A program made the translations under genes and the position numbers. Shown here piece after piece: positions 34,355-44,522 of a stretch of DNA of 64,000 nucleotides; within the stretch, counting starts at the first letter, position 1, and the number at the start of each line of letters is the position of its first letter. Under the pieces are notes generated by a model that saw only the letters and a list, made by a program, of their open reading frames with translations, was not told the origin of the DNA and searched no databases. Origin of the DNA: Prochlorococcus marinus str. MIT 9201 (GTDB lineage Bacteria > Cyanobacteriota > Cyanobacteriia > PCC-6307 > Cyanobiaceae). The DNA is taken from assembly GCF_000759955.1 (NCBI RefSeq), contig NZ_JNAL01000005.1:1-64000 (forward strand). The letters run 5' to 3'.

Positions 34355-34891
34355 TTAGAATTTAGATATTGACTTTATTAAATTATCAACTTTTTTCCAA
34401 TCTGTTAGTTCATAAGTTTTTGAAGTATCTTTTGGACCATTAGTTATAAACATAATAAATAAAATTGCTAATTTATTTAGAGTATCTAAGCTTGGATAAT
34501 CTAATCTCCCTGCAAAAACCTCTTTGATTGTAGGTTCCCATTTGACTTTTTTTAAAAATTTTATAACATATGGATTTGTTTCAGGAGTTGATTTTTCAGG
34601 TTTTCTTGCTGTTAAGTTTAATGAAAAGAAAGCAGTTTTTACATGGTCTAATTTTTCTATATTTTGTTGAATAAATTTGTAAACATTTTTTCTATGATAT
34701 CCATACCTTACGCTTGCACCAATAACTATTTCATCAAAGTCGCTTAAATTGAAATTAGCTGAATCTTCAACTGAAATAATAATTGCTTTTTTTCTTCCTT
34801 TTAATTTTTTATAAATGTAATTGCAAATATCTTTAGTATGACCATCAACGGTGGAATATAAAATAAGAAGTTTTGATTTTCTCCAGAACAC
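34355..34891 (-). CDS. hemG: Flavodoxin-like protein, possible HemG protoporphyrinogen oxidase
   Basis: 178 residues. A flavodoxin FMN loop LYSTVDGHTKDIC near residues 10-22, EIVIGASVRYGYHR in the middle, FFSLNLTARKPEK near 90, and the C-terminal FITNGPKDTSKTYELTDW with its long insertion. This is the HemG pattern. HemG oxidises protoporphyrinogen IX to protoporphyrin IX, shared by heme and chlorophyll synthesis, using quinone. It starts at GTG (34891). The HemG role is inferred from the family; other HemG-like flavodoxins exist. Confidence 0.75.
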   Translation of the reverse strand: MFWRKSKLLILYSTVDGHTKDICNYIYKKLKGRKKAIIISVEDSANFNLSDFDEIVIGASVRYGYHRKNVYKFIQQNIEKLDHVKTAFFSLNLTARKPEKSTPETNPYVIKFLKKVKWEPTIKEVFAGRLDYPSLDTLNKLAILFIMFITNGPKDTSKTYELTDWKKVDNLIKSISKF

Positions 34892-34983
34892 TATAAAAGC
34901 AAATTATTTAAAACTTATTTTAATTCTAATTATCACAATAATCCACAATATCAACTTCTATGAATACTTAACATAAATTCTTT

Positions 34984-36918
34984 TTAATCATTATTAAAAA
35001 AATTATAAATGTCATTGGCAGTGTTAGCTCCAAGACCCTTTACTTTCATAAGATCATCCTTACTAGCAATCCTAATGGCATCTACAGAATTAAAATGCTC
35101 CAATAAATCTTTTATCCTTGAAGAACCTAATCCAGGTATCTGTGTTAATTGTGATCTATTCATTCTTTTAGATCTTTTGTTTCGATGAAATGAAAGTGCA
35201 AATCTATGAGCCTCATCTCTTAATCTTCTAAGAAGCATAACTCCTTTTTGATTCATATCTGTATTAAGAGGTTTTGATAATCCTGGAACATATATTTCTT
35301 CTTTCTTTTTTGCTAATGAACATAAAATTACATCTTTATCTAGATTAAGATCTTCTAATGCTTTGATGGCAGAATTTAGTTGTCCTTTCCCACCATCTAT
35401 CATTACTAAATCAGGCCAATCTGAAAAAAGTTCATTATTAATAATATTATTTTTTGAATTCATAAGATAACTGAGATCTCCTCCATCTTTCTTATATCTT
35501 GACCATTTCTTAAATCTTCTATAAATAACCTCATATATTGATGCATAATCATCACTATGACCAATATAAACATTATTATCTTTAATTTTATATTTTCTAT
35601 AGTTTTGTTTTGATGGTATTCCATCAATAAAAACAACTTGAGAAGCTACTGGATCGGAACCTTGAATATGACTAATATCATATCCCTCTATTCTTTTTGG
35701 ATGAGTATTTAATTCGAGTATTTGAGATAAGTCCTCAATAGCAGATTCATTATCTTGAATTCCATTTAAAATTCTATTTAATTCTAAGCTGGCATTTTTT
35801 TGAACCATTTCTATGGTTTTTAATTTATTACTTCTTTTTGGATTTAAAATTTTTACTTTTTTTTGTTTTAGTTGAGAAAGCCATTCTTCAAGTGTTTGTT
35901 TGTTTGTGAATTCGTATTGAACTAAAATTTCAGATGGTATTTCTATGCCGTCAACATTTATATAGTGTTCTTCAAAAACTCTTTGCAGAATCTCACTTTC
36001 GCTAATACCTTCTAATTTTTGACTATATCCAATTCTTCCTATTAATTTACCAGATCGCATTTGAAATATTTGAATACTTGCCATATTTTTCTCCGAAACA
36101 ATTCCAAATATATCTCTATTTATCGAAGAGTCTGGTACTGATATTTTTTGAGATTCTGTTAATAATTTAAGTCCGCTAATTTGATCTCTTATTTTTGCCG
36201 CTTTTTCGTACTGTAAGTCATTAGAGAAGTAAGACATTTTATTCTCTAAAATTTTAATTAGATCATCATTTCTTCCTTGAAAAACCATTGAAGCTTGTTT
36301 TACAATTTTCTTATATTCCTCTGATGAAATTTTTTCGAGATCAACGCCAGTAATTTCTCTATAAAACGATTTTGATAATTTACTATGTCTTAAAGGAAAT
36401 ATTTTCTTAATTAAAAATAAGGTATTTCTTAAAAGACCTACATCAACGTATGGTCCATAATATCTATCTAAATTATTTCTATTTCTTCTTTTTCTAGTAA
36501 TAAATATTCGGGGATATTCCTCACTCCAAGTTATGCAAAGATAGGGATATTTCTTATCATCCTTTAAAAGAATATTAAAATATGGTTTGTTTGATTTTAT
36601 TAAATTTGATTCTAAATTTAGTGCTTCATATTCGCTATCTGTAAGTATAATTTCTATTTCAGTTATTTGTCGAACCATCAAGCTTAATCTTGGAGTTAAA
36701 TCTGCAAAATTATTGAAATAACTACTTACTCTACTACGTAGTTTTTTAGATTTGCCAATATAAAGTAAATTATTGTCAATATCTTTAAAAAGATAACAAC
36801 CAGAAGATTTTGGAATTTCAGATAGTCTTGACTTTAGTAGGTCCTTATTATTAATTAATTTATATTCAATTTTAAAATTATATTTGTTATCTATTGTTTC
36901 TATAGAGGAATTACTCAT
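34984..36918 (-). CDS. uvrC: UvrABC excinuclease subunit C
   Basis: 644 residues. GIY-YIG nuclease domain at the N-terminus (GCYLFKDIDNNLLYIGKS near 40), UVR domain for UvrB binding (about 225-250), C-terminal RNase H-like nuclease with EGYDISHIQGSDPVAS, and a terminal (HhH)2 domain (LTQIPGLGSSRIKDLLEHF, VKGLGANTANDIYNF). It makes both incisions in nucleotide excision repair of UV lesions. Follows the flavin reductase gene by 9 bp. Confidence 0.97.
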   Translation of the reverse strand: MSNSSIETIDNKYNFKIEYKLINNKDLLKSRLSEIPKSSGCYLFKDIDNNLLYIGKSKKLRSRVSSYFNNFADLTPRLSLMVRQITEIEIILTDSEYEALNLESNLIKSNKPYFNILLKDDKKYPYLCITWSEEYPRIFITRKRRNRNNLDRYYGPYVDVGLLRNTLFLIKKIFPLRHSKLSKSFYREITGVDLEKISSEEYKKIVKQASMVFQGRNDDLIKILENKMSYFSNDLQYEKAAKIRDQISGLKLLTESQKISVPDSSINRDIFGIVSEKNMASIQIFQMRSGKLIGRIGYSQKLEGISESEILQRVFEEHYINVDGIEIPSEILVQYEFTNKQTLEEWLSQLKQKKVKILNPKRSNKLKTIEMVQKNASLELNRILNGIQDNESAIEDLSQILELNTHPKRIEGYDISHIQGSDPVASQVVFIDGIPSKQNYRKYKIKDNNVYIGHSDDYASIYEVIYRRFKKWSRYKKDGGDLSYLMNSKNNIINNELFSDWPDLVMIDGGKGQLNSAIKALEDLNLDKDVILCSLAKKKEEIYVPGLSKPLNTDMNQKGVMLLRRLRDEAHRFALSFHRNKRSKRMNRSQLTQIPGLGSSRIKDLLEHFNSVDAIRIASKDDLMKVKGLGANTANDIYNFFNND

Positions 36919-36927
36919 TTATAATGA

Positions 36928-37416
36928 CTAACCTCCATAATTCCAACCAGTTGAAGATAAATTTAGTGAGTCAACGTCATTATTCAAATAAGCAGATTGA
37001 ACTTCTCCTACAAAAACGGTATGGTCACCATAAGTAACACTTCCAACAACATAACATTCAACTCCACCAACACTATCAACTAAAATAGGCAATCCAAGTT
37101 CACCTAAATTAAATTCAACGGATTCAAATCTGCCTCCTAATGCTTTTTGGGGTTTAAAGAAAACAGCTGCTAGATCCTTTTGATCACTTTTGAGTACATT
37201 TAATGAGAACTTATTGGTAGATTTTATTATTTCATGACTAGAACCTTCTGCTCTAACTGCCATTACTATTAATGGGGGGGTGAAGGAACCTTGAGTGACC
37301 CAACTAGCAGTAAATCCATTCACTTCATTTTTATCTTCGTCTCTAACTCCACAAATGAATAATCCGTGAGGTATTTTTCTTAATAAGATTTTTTTTGCTT
37401 CTAGATTTAATGTCAT
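36928..37416 (-). CDS. Flavin reductase-like FMN-binding protein
   Basis: 162 residues of the flavin reductase (FMN-binding split barrel) family: KIPHGLFICGVRDE, GFTASWVTQGSFTPPLIVMAV and the C-terminal HTVFVGEVQSAYL. In cyanobacteria this domain is also found at the C-terminus of flavodiiron proteins; here it stands alone. It may reduce flavin for another enzyme or act on an unknown substrate. First gene of a likely pair with uvrC. Confidence 0.85.
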   Translation of the reverse strand: MTLNLEAKKILLRKIPHGLFICGVRDEDKNEVNGFTASWVTQGSFTPPLIVMAVRAEGSSHEIIKSTNKFSLNVLKSDQKDLAAVFFKPQKALGGRFESVEFNLGELGLPILVDSVGGVECYVVGSVTYGDHTVFVGEVQSAYLNNDVDSLNLSSTGWNYGG

Positions 37417-37475
37417 AATTGATATATCTAATAAACTTATTTTAACTAAATTTCTTATTCGATCATAATAAATTC

Positions 37476-37949
37476 ATGAAAATTCTTTATCCTGGTACAT
37501 TTGATCCTTTAACGAACGGGCATATTGATTTAATAGAAAGAGCTGAAAAAATATTTGGCAATCTAGTTGTTGCTGTTTTGGAAAATACTTCCAAAACTCC
37601 AACATTTAATATTCAAAGAAGAATTTTACAAATAAAAAATTCTCTTTCTCATTTACCAAATATTGAAGTTATTTCTTATTCCGGACTCACTGTTGATTGT
37701 GCAAATGATCTAAAAGCTAATCTTATTTTAAGAGGCTTAAGAGCAATGAGTGATTTTGAGTATGAACTCCAGATTGCTCATACAAATAAATCTCTTAATA
37801 ATGAAATTGAAACTATATTCTTATCAACCAATACAAATTATAGTTTTCTCAGTAGTTCTTTAGTAAAAGAAGTTGCAAAATTTGGGGGTTCAATTAATCA
37901 TATGGTACCCCCCTCTGTTGAAAAGGATTTAAAAGAATATTTTAAATAA
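37476..37949 (+). CDS. coaD: Phosphopantetheine adenylyltransferase
   Basis: 157 residues, the standard CoaD size. [16 protein letters not shown] holds the T/HxGH-type nucleotidyltransferase motif; [12 protein letters not shown] binds substrate; [15 protein letters not shown] is the ISSS-type motif. It makes dephospho-CoA in CoA synthesis. Single gene, divergent from the flavin reductase gene and convergent with dacB. Confidence 0.97.
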   Translation: MKILYPGTFDPLTNGHIDLIERAEKIFGNLVVAVLENTSKTPTFNIQRRILQIKNSLSHLPNIEVISYSGLTVDCANDLKANLILRGLRAMSDFEYELQIAHTNKSLNNEIETIFLSTNTNYSFLSSSLVKEVAKFGGSINHMVPPSVEKDLKEYFK

Positions 37950-37954
37950 TATTT

Positions 37955-39184
37955 TTATTTACAAGATTTTAAGTAATAAACATCACTTAATAATTTAAAA
38001 GCTTTTTCTTTATTAATATTATTAGAATTTTGGATAATGCTTATAATTATAGGCTTTTCATTTTTATATAAAAAGCCAGATAATGCAAAGACATTTGAAA
38101 GAGTACCAGTTTTTCCAAAAAACTTTCCACTTAATTCACTATTTACAAATCTTTTAGCTAATGTTCCTCTTACTCCCATAATTGAAAGTGTAGATTGAAA
38201 AGCTTGAAAATTATTAGAATATCTCATTTTATCTAAAAACAATGCAACTAACTTTGTCGTAATTTTATTTTTTCTAGACAACCCACTAGCATCTGCAAAG
38301 TATGTATTAGTTACAGGGAGGCCCTTATTTTCTATCCATTTTTTCAATTTTGTATAGTTATTATCTTTCCATGTATTTGAGGCATTTTTAAAGAGAGATT
38401 CAGCGGTAAAATTATGGCTTTCAGAATTTGTTAAAGTTAATAATGAAAGAATTGGAGTTGAATATATTTTATTTATCTCTTTAATATCTTTTAAATAAAA
38501 TGTTTTTTCTGAATCAAAAAAATTTATATATACTTTGGAATTAGGAAATTTATTTTTTAAATAGTTCTTAATAAAATTTTTTAAGGCATAAATGTCTTCA
38601 TATTTATTGTGATTACTTTCAATTGCAAGAGATGTAATTGGAGATCCATATTCATAATGTTTATCCGTATTTGTCCAACCATTTGGCCAATATAATTTTG
38701 AATTAATTTCTACAATATTAAAGTTAATAATTTTACTTTCTTTAATATTTGAAATTAGTTCGATAATATTTTCGTAATTCAGATCTGGATCACCTTGACC
38801 GTGCAAATAATAATTGTTTTTATTTTTTTTAAATAAGGAAGTTTTTAAATTATCATTTAATTTATATTTACTTAAAACATAAGCTGAAGAGAATAATTTT
38901 TGATTTGATGCTGGCAATCTTGGAACTTCATCATTATAGGAACTAATTATTTCTCCTTTATTATTAATAATCGATACACTAAAAGATTCATCAAGGGTTT
39001 GATTCAATAAAGCATCATAAGTAGGACATTTTTTATTTTTAGTAATTATTCCAGGGAAATTAAAATAAATACTATTTAAAATGGTTATTTTCTGATTTGC
39101 TAGTAAATATCTTATTAAGATAGGAGATGCTACTAGTAGAAGAATAATAAAGAAAAATGAATATATTTTTTTTATCACATTCAA
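37955..39184 (-). CDS. dacB: D-Ala-D-Ala carboxypeptidase / endopeptidase (PBP4-type)
   Basis: 409 residues. An N-terminal TM or signal (about 9-28), SxxK active site S93-N-Q-K96 in PASNQKLF, SxN motif in ESHNFTAES and KTG in FGKTGTLSNV. These are the three penicillin-binding motifs of the S13/PBP4 class. It trims or cuts peptidoglycan crosslinks in the periplasm. It ends a run of four same-strand genes (dapF, desulfurase, DUF1995, dacB). Confidence 0.9.
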   Translation of the reverse strand: MNVIKKIYSFFFIILLLVASPILIRYLLANQKITILNSIYFNFPGIITKNKKCPTYDALLNQTLDESFSVSIINNKGEIISSYNDEVPRLPASNQKLFSSAYVLSKYKLNDNLKTSLFKKNKNNYYLHGQGDPDLNYENIIELISNIKESKIINFNIVEINSKLYWPNGWTNTDKHYEYGSPITSLAIESNHNKYEDIYALKNFIKNYLKNKFPNSKVYINFFDSEKTFYLKDIKEINKIYSTPILSLLTLTNSESHNFTAESLFKNASNTWKDNNYTKLKKWIENKGLPVTNTYFADASGLSRKNKITTKLVALFLDKMRYSNNFQAFQSTLSIMGVRGTLAKRFVNSELSGKFFGKTGTLSNVFALSGFLYKNEKPIIISIIQNSNNINKEKAFKLLSDVYYLKSCK

Positions 39185-39185
39185 T

Positions 39186-39812
39186 CTATAAATTTACAAA
39201 AATAGATTCGTTGTCAGGTTTAATTTCAAATTCTTTTTTAAAATAATATTTTTTGTTTTCTTCTTTGAAAAGTAACCAGTTGTTTGGATAAATATGCATA
39301 AGAGCAGCTTTATTTAAAGGCTGAAGAAAATAAATATTTTTCCAAGTTTTGACAAAATTTTTACGCCTCTCTCTAATAACACTTCCTATACCAATATTGG
39401 CATCTTCAAATTTTGGATTTAATGAATAATGCGTTCCTTGATAATTATCAGACATAGGTTCAAATGAATCGAAATCATACGGCTGAGGTAGTATCGATAT
39501 CATTGCACTATTAATATTATTTATATTATTTGATTCATTAAATGATTTAAAAGTAAAGATTTTATCTTTGATATCTGGATAGTCTCTTTGAGCCAAGGCC
39601 ACAGCGCCTTGATCAGCAAATGTTATGAATACATTATTATTTTTAGACAATATCTTGTAGATAGTTATTCCAATTCTATTAAACTTCAATCCTTCAAAAT
39701 TAAATTCTATAGTAAATCTTTTATTTGAATCTAATAAACTTGGAATAATTGCATCCTCCATATTCATAAGAGATTCATTTAAATCTTTAGGTAGTCTGTA
39801 ATTAGTTTCCAT
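39186..39812 (-). CDS. DUF1995 protein
   Basis: About 208 residues from the ATG at 39812. The frame could open at 39830, but the ATG used here overlaps the desulfurase stop as TAATG, typical for coupled translation. DUF1995 features: YRLPKDLNESLMNMEDAI at the N-terminus, RFTIEFNFEGL and the final NWLLF block. The domain occurs in cyanobacteria and plastids and its function is not known; some plant members regulate photosystem assembly. Confidence 0.85.
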   Translation of the reverse strand: METNYRLPKDLNESLMNMEDAIIPSLLDSNKRFTIEFNFEGLKFNRIGITIYKILSKNNNVFITFADQGAVALAQRDYPDIKDKIFTFKSFNESNNINNINSAMISILPQPYDFDSFEPMSDNYQGTHYSLNPKFEDANIGIGSVIRERRKNFVKTWKNIYFLQPLNKAALMHIYPNNWLLFKEENKKYYFKKEFEIKPDNESIFVNL

Positions 39813-40984
39813 TAAAATTTGCCAATGCATATTTGAATAAGTTCTAAAAATTTATCTATTTCTGACTTATTGTTCATTGAACCTAAGGTAACACGAATAT
39901 TTGAATATAGTTCATCATCTTTTAAACCAATATTTTTAAGTGTTGAGCTAGGTTTCCCAGATGAGCTTGAACATGCACTTCCACTACTTATGGCTATTCT
40001 ATTTTCTGACATGAAATTAACAATTTTATAGGCCCTTATAGGCTCAAATAGTTTATTTAATAGTAGAAACGAAATATGATTGGGAAGTCTATGGTTAATA
40101 CTACCCGTAATTTTTATATGATTATTGTCCTTAATTTTTTGAAAAAAATATTTTTTCAGTTTATCAATTTTATTAGAAGGAAATTCAGTTATGTAATCAT
40201 ATAAATTTATTTTTCCTTTAATATTCTTTAATGATTCATACATTCCAGCAATTAATGGCAAAGCTTGTGTCCCTTGTCTAATTGAAAATTCCTGAGAAAG
40301 TGATATGTCTTTATTTTTTAAAATTTGTCTAGACTTTTCCTTTGTTAAAAGAATACCGATACCTTTTGGACCTCCAAATTTATGAGCAGATAAACTTAAA
40401 AAATCACATTTAAGATCTTTCCAACTGAAAATTCCATTACTTAATATTTGAGTTCCATCTAAATGAAACAATATATTTAATTCTTCACATTTGGAACCTA
40501 TAAATTGAACAGGTTGTATTGTCCCAATTTCACTTTGTCCCCAAATAATTGATACGAGCTTAGTTTCATTTGTCAAAATTCTATCGATATTAGTAATATT
40601 TAAAATTCCATCATTATTTACCCTCCATTCGTAAATATCCCAATTTTGTTTTCTTAGTTTATTAGCACAAATAGTTGTTGCTTGATGTTCAACATTTGTA
40701 ATAACAATTCTACCATTTTTAAAGTTCTCATAAATATTATTAAATACAATATTTATTGATTCAGAAGAACCAGATGTAAAAATTATATCCTCTGGATCTG
40801 CTTCAAATATATAAGCAATTTTGGATCTAATTTTTTCAAGATATATAGAGCATTTTATGCCTAGCTCATATGTTGATGAAGGATTATGCCAATAATTTCT
40901 ATAAGTTGAATTTATTATTTTTAAAACATTCTCAGATAATGGAGTTGTTGATGCATTATCTAAATATATAAAATTATTTTCCAT
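39812..40984 (-). CDS. Cysteine desulfurase (NifS/IscS-like)
   Basis: 390 residues of PLP fold-type I. YLDNASTTPL at the N-terminus, the PLP-Lys region LSAHKFGGPKG and the active-site Cys in SGSACSSSSGKPSS. It removes sulfur from cysteine for Fe-S clusters or thio-cofactors. Longer SSS run after the Cys than in E. coli IscS. Overlaps dapF by 1 bp and DUF1995 by 1 bp, so co-translated. Which sulfur acceptor it feeds is not evident. Confidence 0.93.
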   Translation of the reverse strand: MENNFIYLDNASTTPLSENVLKIINSTYRNYWHNPSSTYELGIKCSIYLEKIRSKIAYIFEADPEDIIFTSGSSESINIVFNNIYENFKNGRIVITNVEHQATTICANKLRKQNWDIYEWRVNNDGILNITNIDRILTNETKLVSIIWGQSEIGTIQPVQFIGSKCEELNILFHLDGTQILSNGIFSWKDLKCDFLSLSAHKFGGPKGIGILLTKEKSRQILKNKDISLSQEFSIRQGTQALPLIAGMYESLKNIKGKINLYDYITEFPSNKIDKLKKYFFQKIKDNNHIKITGSINHRLPNHISFLLLNKLFEPIRAYKIVNFMSENRIAISSGSACSSSSGKPSSTLKNIGLKDDELYSNIRVTLGSMNNKSEIDKFLELIQICIGKF

Positions 40985-41844
40985 TAATTTACTAACATTG
41001 ATCCTGAGAATACCTTTTTAGCATTACCAGTCATCATGACTTCACAATCGTCTTTTGACCAATCAATTTTAAGATTACCTCCTGGTAAATTTACAATGGT
41101 TTGTGAATTACAAAGGCCTAATTTATAAGCAGCTACATGAATAGCACAGGCACCTGTTCCACAGGCTAAGGTTGGTCCTGCGCCTCTTTCCCATACTTTT
41201 ACATTGATATTATCTCTATTTAAGATTTGACAAAAATGCACATTAGTTTTTTCTGGAAATAATTCATTTTTTTCAAATATAGGACCAAGTCTAGAAATAA
41301 CAATTGACTCTATGTCTTGTAAAAAAAATATTAAATGAGGATTTCCCATTCCTACTGCATAACCTATATTATTAAAATTTTTCTCATTAAATTCATGAGA
41401 AGGAATTGAATTGATTTTTTTTTCAATTGTTGTTGGAATATTTTGACTTTCTAAAATTGGAACTCCCATTTTTACTGTAATTTCATCATTTATATATTTT
41501 GCAATTTTTAAACCTGCTTTAGTCTCAATTTTATATTCTATATTTTTATTATTAATTGAATCATTTACATGGAGATACTCAACTAAACACCTAATTCCGT
41601 TTCCACACATTTGAGCTTCAGAACCATCAGAATTAAAGATTATCATTTTTGCATAATTATCTTCATTAGGTTCTTCTATGAAAATCACACCATCTGCTCC
41701 AATACCAAATTGCCTGTTGCAAATTTTTTTTATATCAAATATGTTATTTGTCTTGTAATTTTTAAATAAATCATTTCCTCTAGAATCGATTACTATGAAA
41801 TCATTTCCGTTACCTTGATATTTTTCAAAAGTTATATTTTTCAT
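40984..41844 (-). CDS. dapF: Diaminopimelate epimerase
   Basis: 286 residues. The two catalytic Cys are in AQMCGNGIRC and LACGTGACA, with FEKYQGNGNDF at the start. It converts LL- to meso-diaminopimelate for lysine and peptidoglycan. First of a four-gene run ending in the peptidoglycan carboxypeptidase dacB. Divergent from leuS. Confidence 0.96.
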   Translation of the reverse strand: MKNITFEKYQGNGNDFIVIDSRGNDLFKNYKTNNIFDIKKICNRQFGIGADGVIFIEEPNEDNYAKMIIFNSDGSEAQMCGNGIRCLVEYLHVNDSINNKNIEYKIETKAGLKIAKYINDEITVKMGVPILESQNIPTTIEKKINSIPSHEFNEKNFNNIGYAVGMGNPHLIFFLQDIESIVISRLGPIFEKNELFPEKTNVHFCQILNRDNINVKVWERGAGPTLACGTGACAIHVAAYKLGLCNSQTIVNLPGGNLKIDWSKDDCEVMMTGNAKKVFSGSMLVN

Positions 41845-41951
41845 TTGTAGATAATATATTTTAAATTTTAATTATAAATTATTCCTTTTAACAAAGTATT
41901 TCTATTTTATACAATGGATATTAAAATAATAATTTAACAAATAAAAATTAA

Positions 41952-44522
41952 GTGATTTTTCCCGATAAACAATATGATACTGATACCAATTTATATAATC
42001 CCTCTGAAATAGAAAAAAAATGGCAGTCAATATGGACAGATGAAAATTTATACAAGACAGATGAATTAACTGAGAATAGCGATAAATTTTATGCCTTATC
42101 AATGTTTCCTTACCCTTCCGGTAATCTTCATATGGGACATGTTAGGAATTATGTTATTACAGACTTAATAGCTCGGTTCCAAAGGTTTAAGGGCAAATCT
42201 GTTTTACATCCAATGGGTTGGGACGCTTTTGGTTTGCCTGCTGAGAATGCAGCGATTGAAAGAGGAATTAGTCCAAGTGTTTGGACTAAAAAAAATATTT
42301 CTCATATGAAGTCACAATTAAAGCTTTTGGGACTATCGGTTGATTGGGATAGAGAATTTGCAACTTGTGATGAAAATTATTATATTTGGACACAATACCT
42401 ATTTCTAGAGTTATACAAGGCGGGTCTTGTATATCAAAAGGAATCAGAAGTTAATTGGGATCCTATAGATAATACAGTCTTAGCAAATGAACAAGTTGAC
42501 TCAGAGGGTAAATCTTGGAGATCTGGAGCAGTAGTTGAAAAAAAATTATTAAAGCAATGGTTTTTAAGGATTACAAATTATGCGGATGAGTTATTGAAGG
42601 ATTTAGAAAAATTAGATAACTGGCCAGAAAGAGTAAAAATAATGCAAGATAATTGGATTGGAAAGTCAATTGGTACAAATATTAATTTCAATATCAACAC
42701 CAATCCAGACAACAAAATAACTGTATTTACAACAAGGCCAGATACTTTATTTGGAGTTACTTATTTAGCAATTTCTGTTAATCATTCACTAATTAAAAAT
42801 ATTTCTGATAATGAGACCATTCAAGATATTGAAAATCTTAAAGAATATTTGAAAAATAATAAAAATAATGAACTTGAAAAAATTGGAATAAAAACTAGCT
42901 TAATAGCTATAAATCCAGTTAATTCTGAACCTATTCCAATTTGGGTTGCTAGTTATGTTCTCGATGAATACGGAACAGGCGCTGTTATGGGCGTTCCTGC
43001 TCATGATCAAAGAGATTTTGAATTTGCTAAGAAAAATAATATTGTTATTAAACAGGTAATAATAAAGGATCAAATTGAACAAACTAAAGAGCTTGATCAA
43101 GCTTATGTGGAAAATGGATATCTTATTAATTCAAATCAGTACAATGGTATGGCAAATACTATTGCTAAATTAAAAATTTCAGAGGAGGGCGTAAATAATG
43201 CATGGGCTGAAAATAATATTCAATTTCGTTTAAGAGATTGGTTAATATCTAGACAAAGATATTGGGGATGTCCGATTCCCATCGTTAATTGCAAAAAATG
43301 TGGATCTGTTCCTTTACAACAATCAGATTTACCTGTTTCATTACCAAAAGATATAGAGATCTCGGCTAATAAGATTAATGCTTTAGGTGATAGTAATAAT
43401 TGGATAAATACAACATGTCCAAAATGTGGAATAGCTGCAAAAAAAGAAACTGATACTATGGACACTTTTATGTGTTCATCATGGTATTTTTTAAGATATC
43501 CATCTTCAAAATGTTCAAATAAGCCATTTGAAAAGATTGAAATTAATAAGTGGTTGCCTGTAGATCAGTATGTTGGTGGAGTAGAGCATGCAATATTGCA
43601 TTTGTTATATGCAAGATTTTTCACTAAAGCTTTGCGGGATAATAAACTATTTGAAATTGATGAACCATTTAAAAAACTATTAACGCAAGGAATGGTTCAG
43701 GCTGCAGCATATAAAAACAATAAAACGGGTAAATATGTTTCTCCTTCCGATATTAATGACCTATCAAATCCAACAGATCCAATTGACAATACCAAACTCG
43801 ATGTTCTTTTCGAGAAGATGTCTAAGTCAAAATATAATGGAATAGATCCTGAATCAGTAATTAAAAAATATGGAGCAGATACCGCAAGAATGTTTATATT
43901 ATTTAAAGCACCGCCAGAAAAAGATTTGGAATGGGGAGATACAGATGTTGAAGGTCAATTTAGATTTTTAAGCAGGATTTGGAAGCTCTATATAAATTTT
44001 GCAAACGATATAAATAATAAATCTAATCCCTATCCAGATAAAGAAAGAAGTTTAATAAAGTCAATGAATATAGCCATAAAAGAAATTTCGAATGACATAT
44101 TAAATAACCAATTTAATACTGCGATTTCAGAACTGATGAAGTTTTATAATTCATTATCAATTTCAATTAATTACGTAAACAATAATTTAAAAATTGAGGC
44201 TTTAAAAACATTTTGTATTTTGTTGGCTCCATTTGCTCCTCATATTGCAGAAGAAACATGGCATCTTTTAGGATTTAAAAAATCTGTGCATTTAGAACAC
44301 TGGCCTTCCTTTAATGCCGAGGCACTAAAGGAAGATTCATATGAACTTGTAATACAAGTGAATGGAAAAGTTAGAGATAAAGTAAATATTAATAATGATA
44401 TGAGTGAAGATCAAATTCAAGAATTGGCTCTTAAAAGACCTAACATATTAAAATGGACAAATAATAAGGAAATAAAAAAAATAATTATTGTTAAAGGAAA
44501 AATTATGAATATTGTTGTTTAA
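41952..44522 (+). CDS. leuS: Leucyl-tRNA synthetase
   Basis: 856 residues. HIGH-type motif HMGHVRNY near residue 58, the large CP1 editing domain (about 225-415, including [14 protein letters not shown]), KMSKS in [12 protein letters not shown] near 620 and the C-terminal domain with [11 protein letters not shown]. Starts at GTG 41952 with MIFPDKQYD. Its end overlaps the convergent pgi end by 4 bp. Confidence 0.97.
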   Translation: MIFPDKQYDTDTNLYNPSEIEKKWQSIWTDENLYKTDELTENSDKFYALSMFPYPSGNLHMGHVRNYVITDLIARFQRFKGKSVLHPMGWDAFGLPAENAAIERGISPSVWTKKNISHMKSQLKLLGLSVDWDREFATCDENYYIWTQYLFLELYKAGLVYQKESEVNWDPIDNTVLANEQVDSEGKSWRSGAVVEKKLLKQWFLRITNYADELLKDLEKLDNWPERVKIMQDNWIGKSIGTNINFNINTNPDNKITVFTTRPDTLFGVTYLAISVNHSLIKNISDNETIQDIENLKEYLKNNKNNELEKIGIKTSLIAINPVNSEPIPIWVASYVLDEYGTGAVMGVPAHDQRDFEFAKKNNIVIKQVIIKDQIEQTKELDQAYVENGYLINSNQYNGMANTIAKLKISEEGVNNAWAENNIQFRLRDWLISRQRYWGCPIPIVNCKKCGSVPLQQSDLPVSLPKDIEISANKINALGDSNNWINTTCPKCGIAAKKETDTMDTFMCSSWYFLRYPSSKCSNKPFEKIEINKWLPVDQYVGGVEHAILHLLYARFFTKALRDNKLFEIDEPFKKLLTQGMVQAAAYKNNKTGKYVSPSDINDLSNPTDPIDNTKLDVLFEKMSKSKYNGIDPESVIKKYGADTARMFILFKAPPEKDLEWGDTDVEGQFRFLSRIWKLYINFANDINNKSNPYPDKERSLIKSMNIAIKEISNDILNNQFNTAISELMKFYNSLSISINYVNNNLKIEALKTFCILLAPFAPHIAEETWHLLGFKKSVHLEHWPSFNAEALKEDSYELVIQVNGKVRDKVNINNDMSEDQIQELALKRPNILKWTNNKEIKKIIIVKGKIMNIVV

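Noticed and set aside
39813-39830. Earlier start for the DUF1995 gene
   Set aside because: The TAATG overlap at 39810-39814 is the more usual coupled start, and the extra six residues (MHWQIL) have no support.
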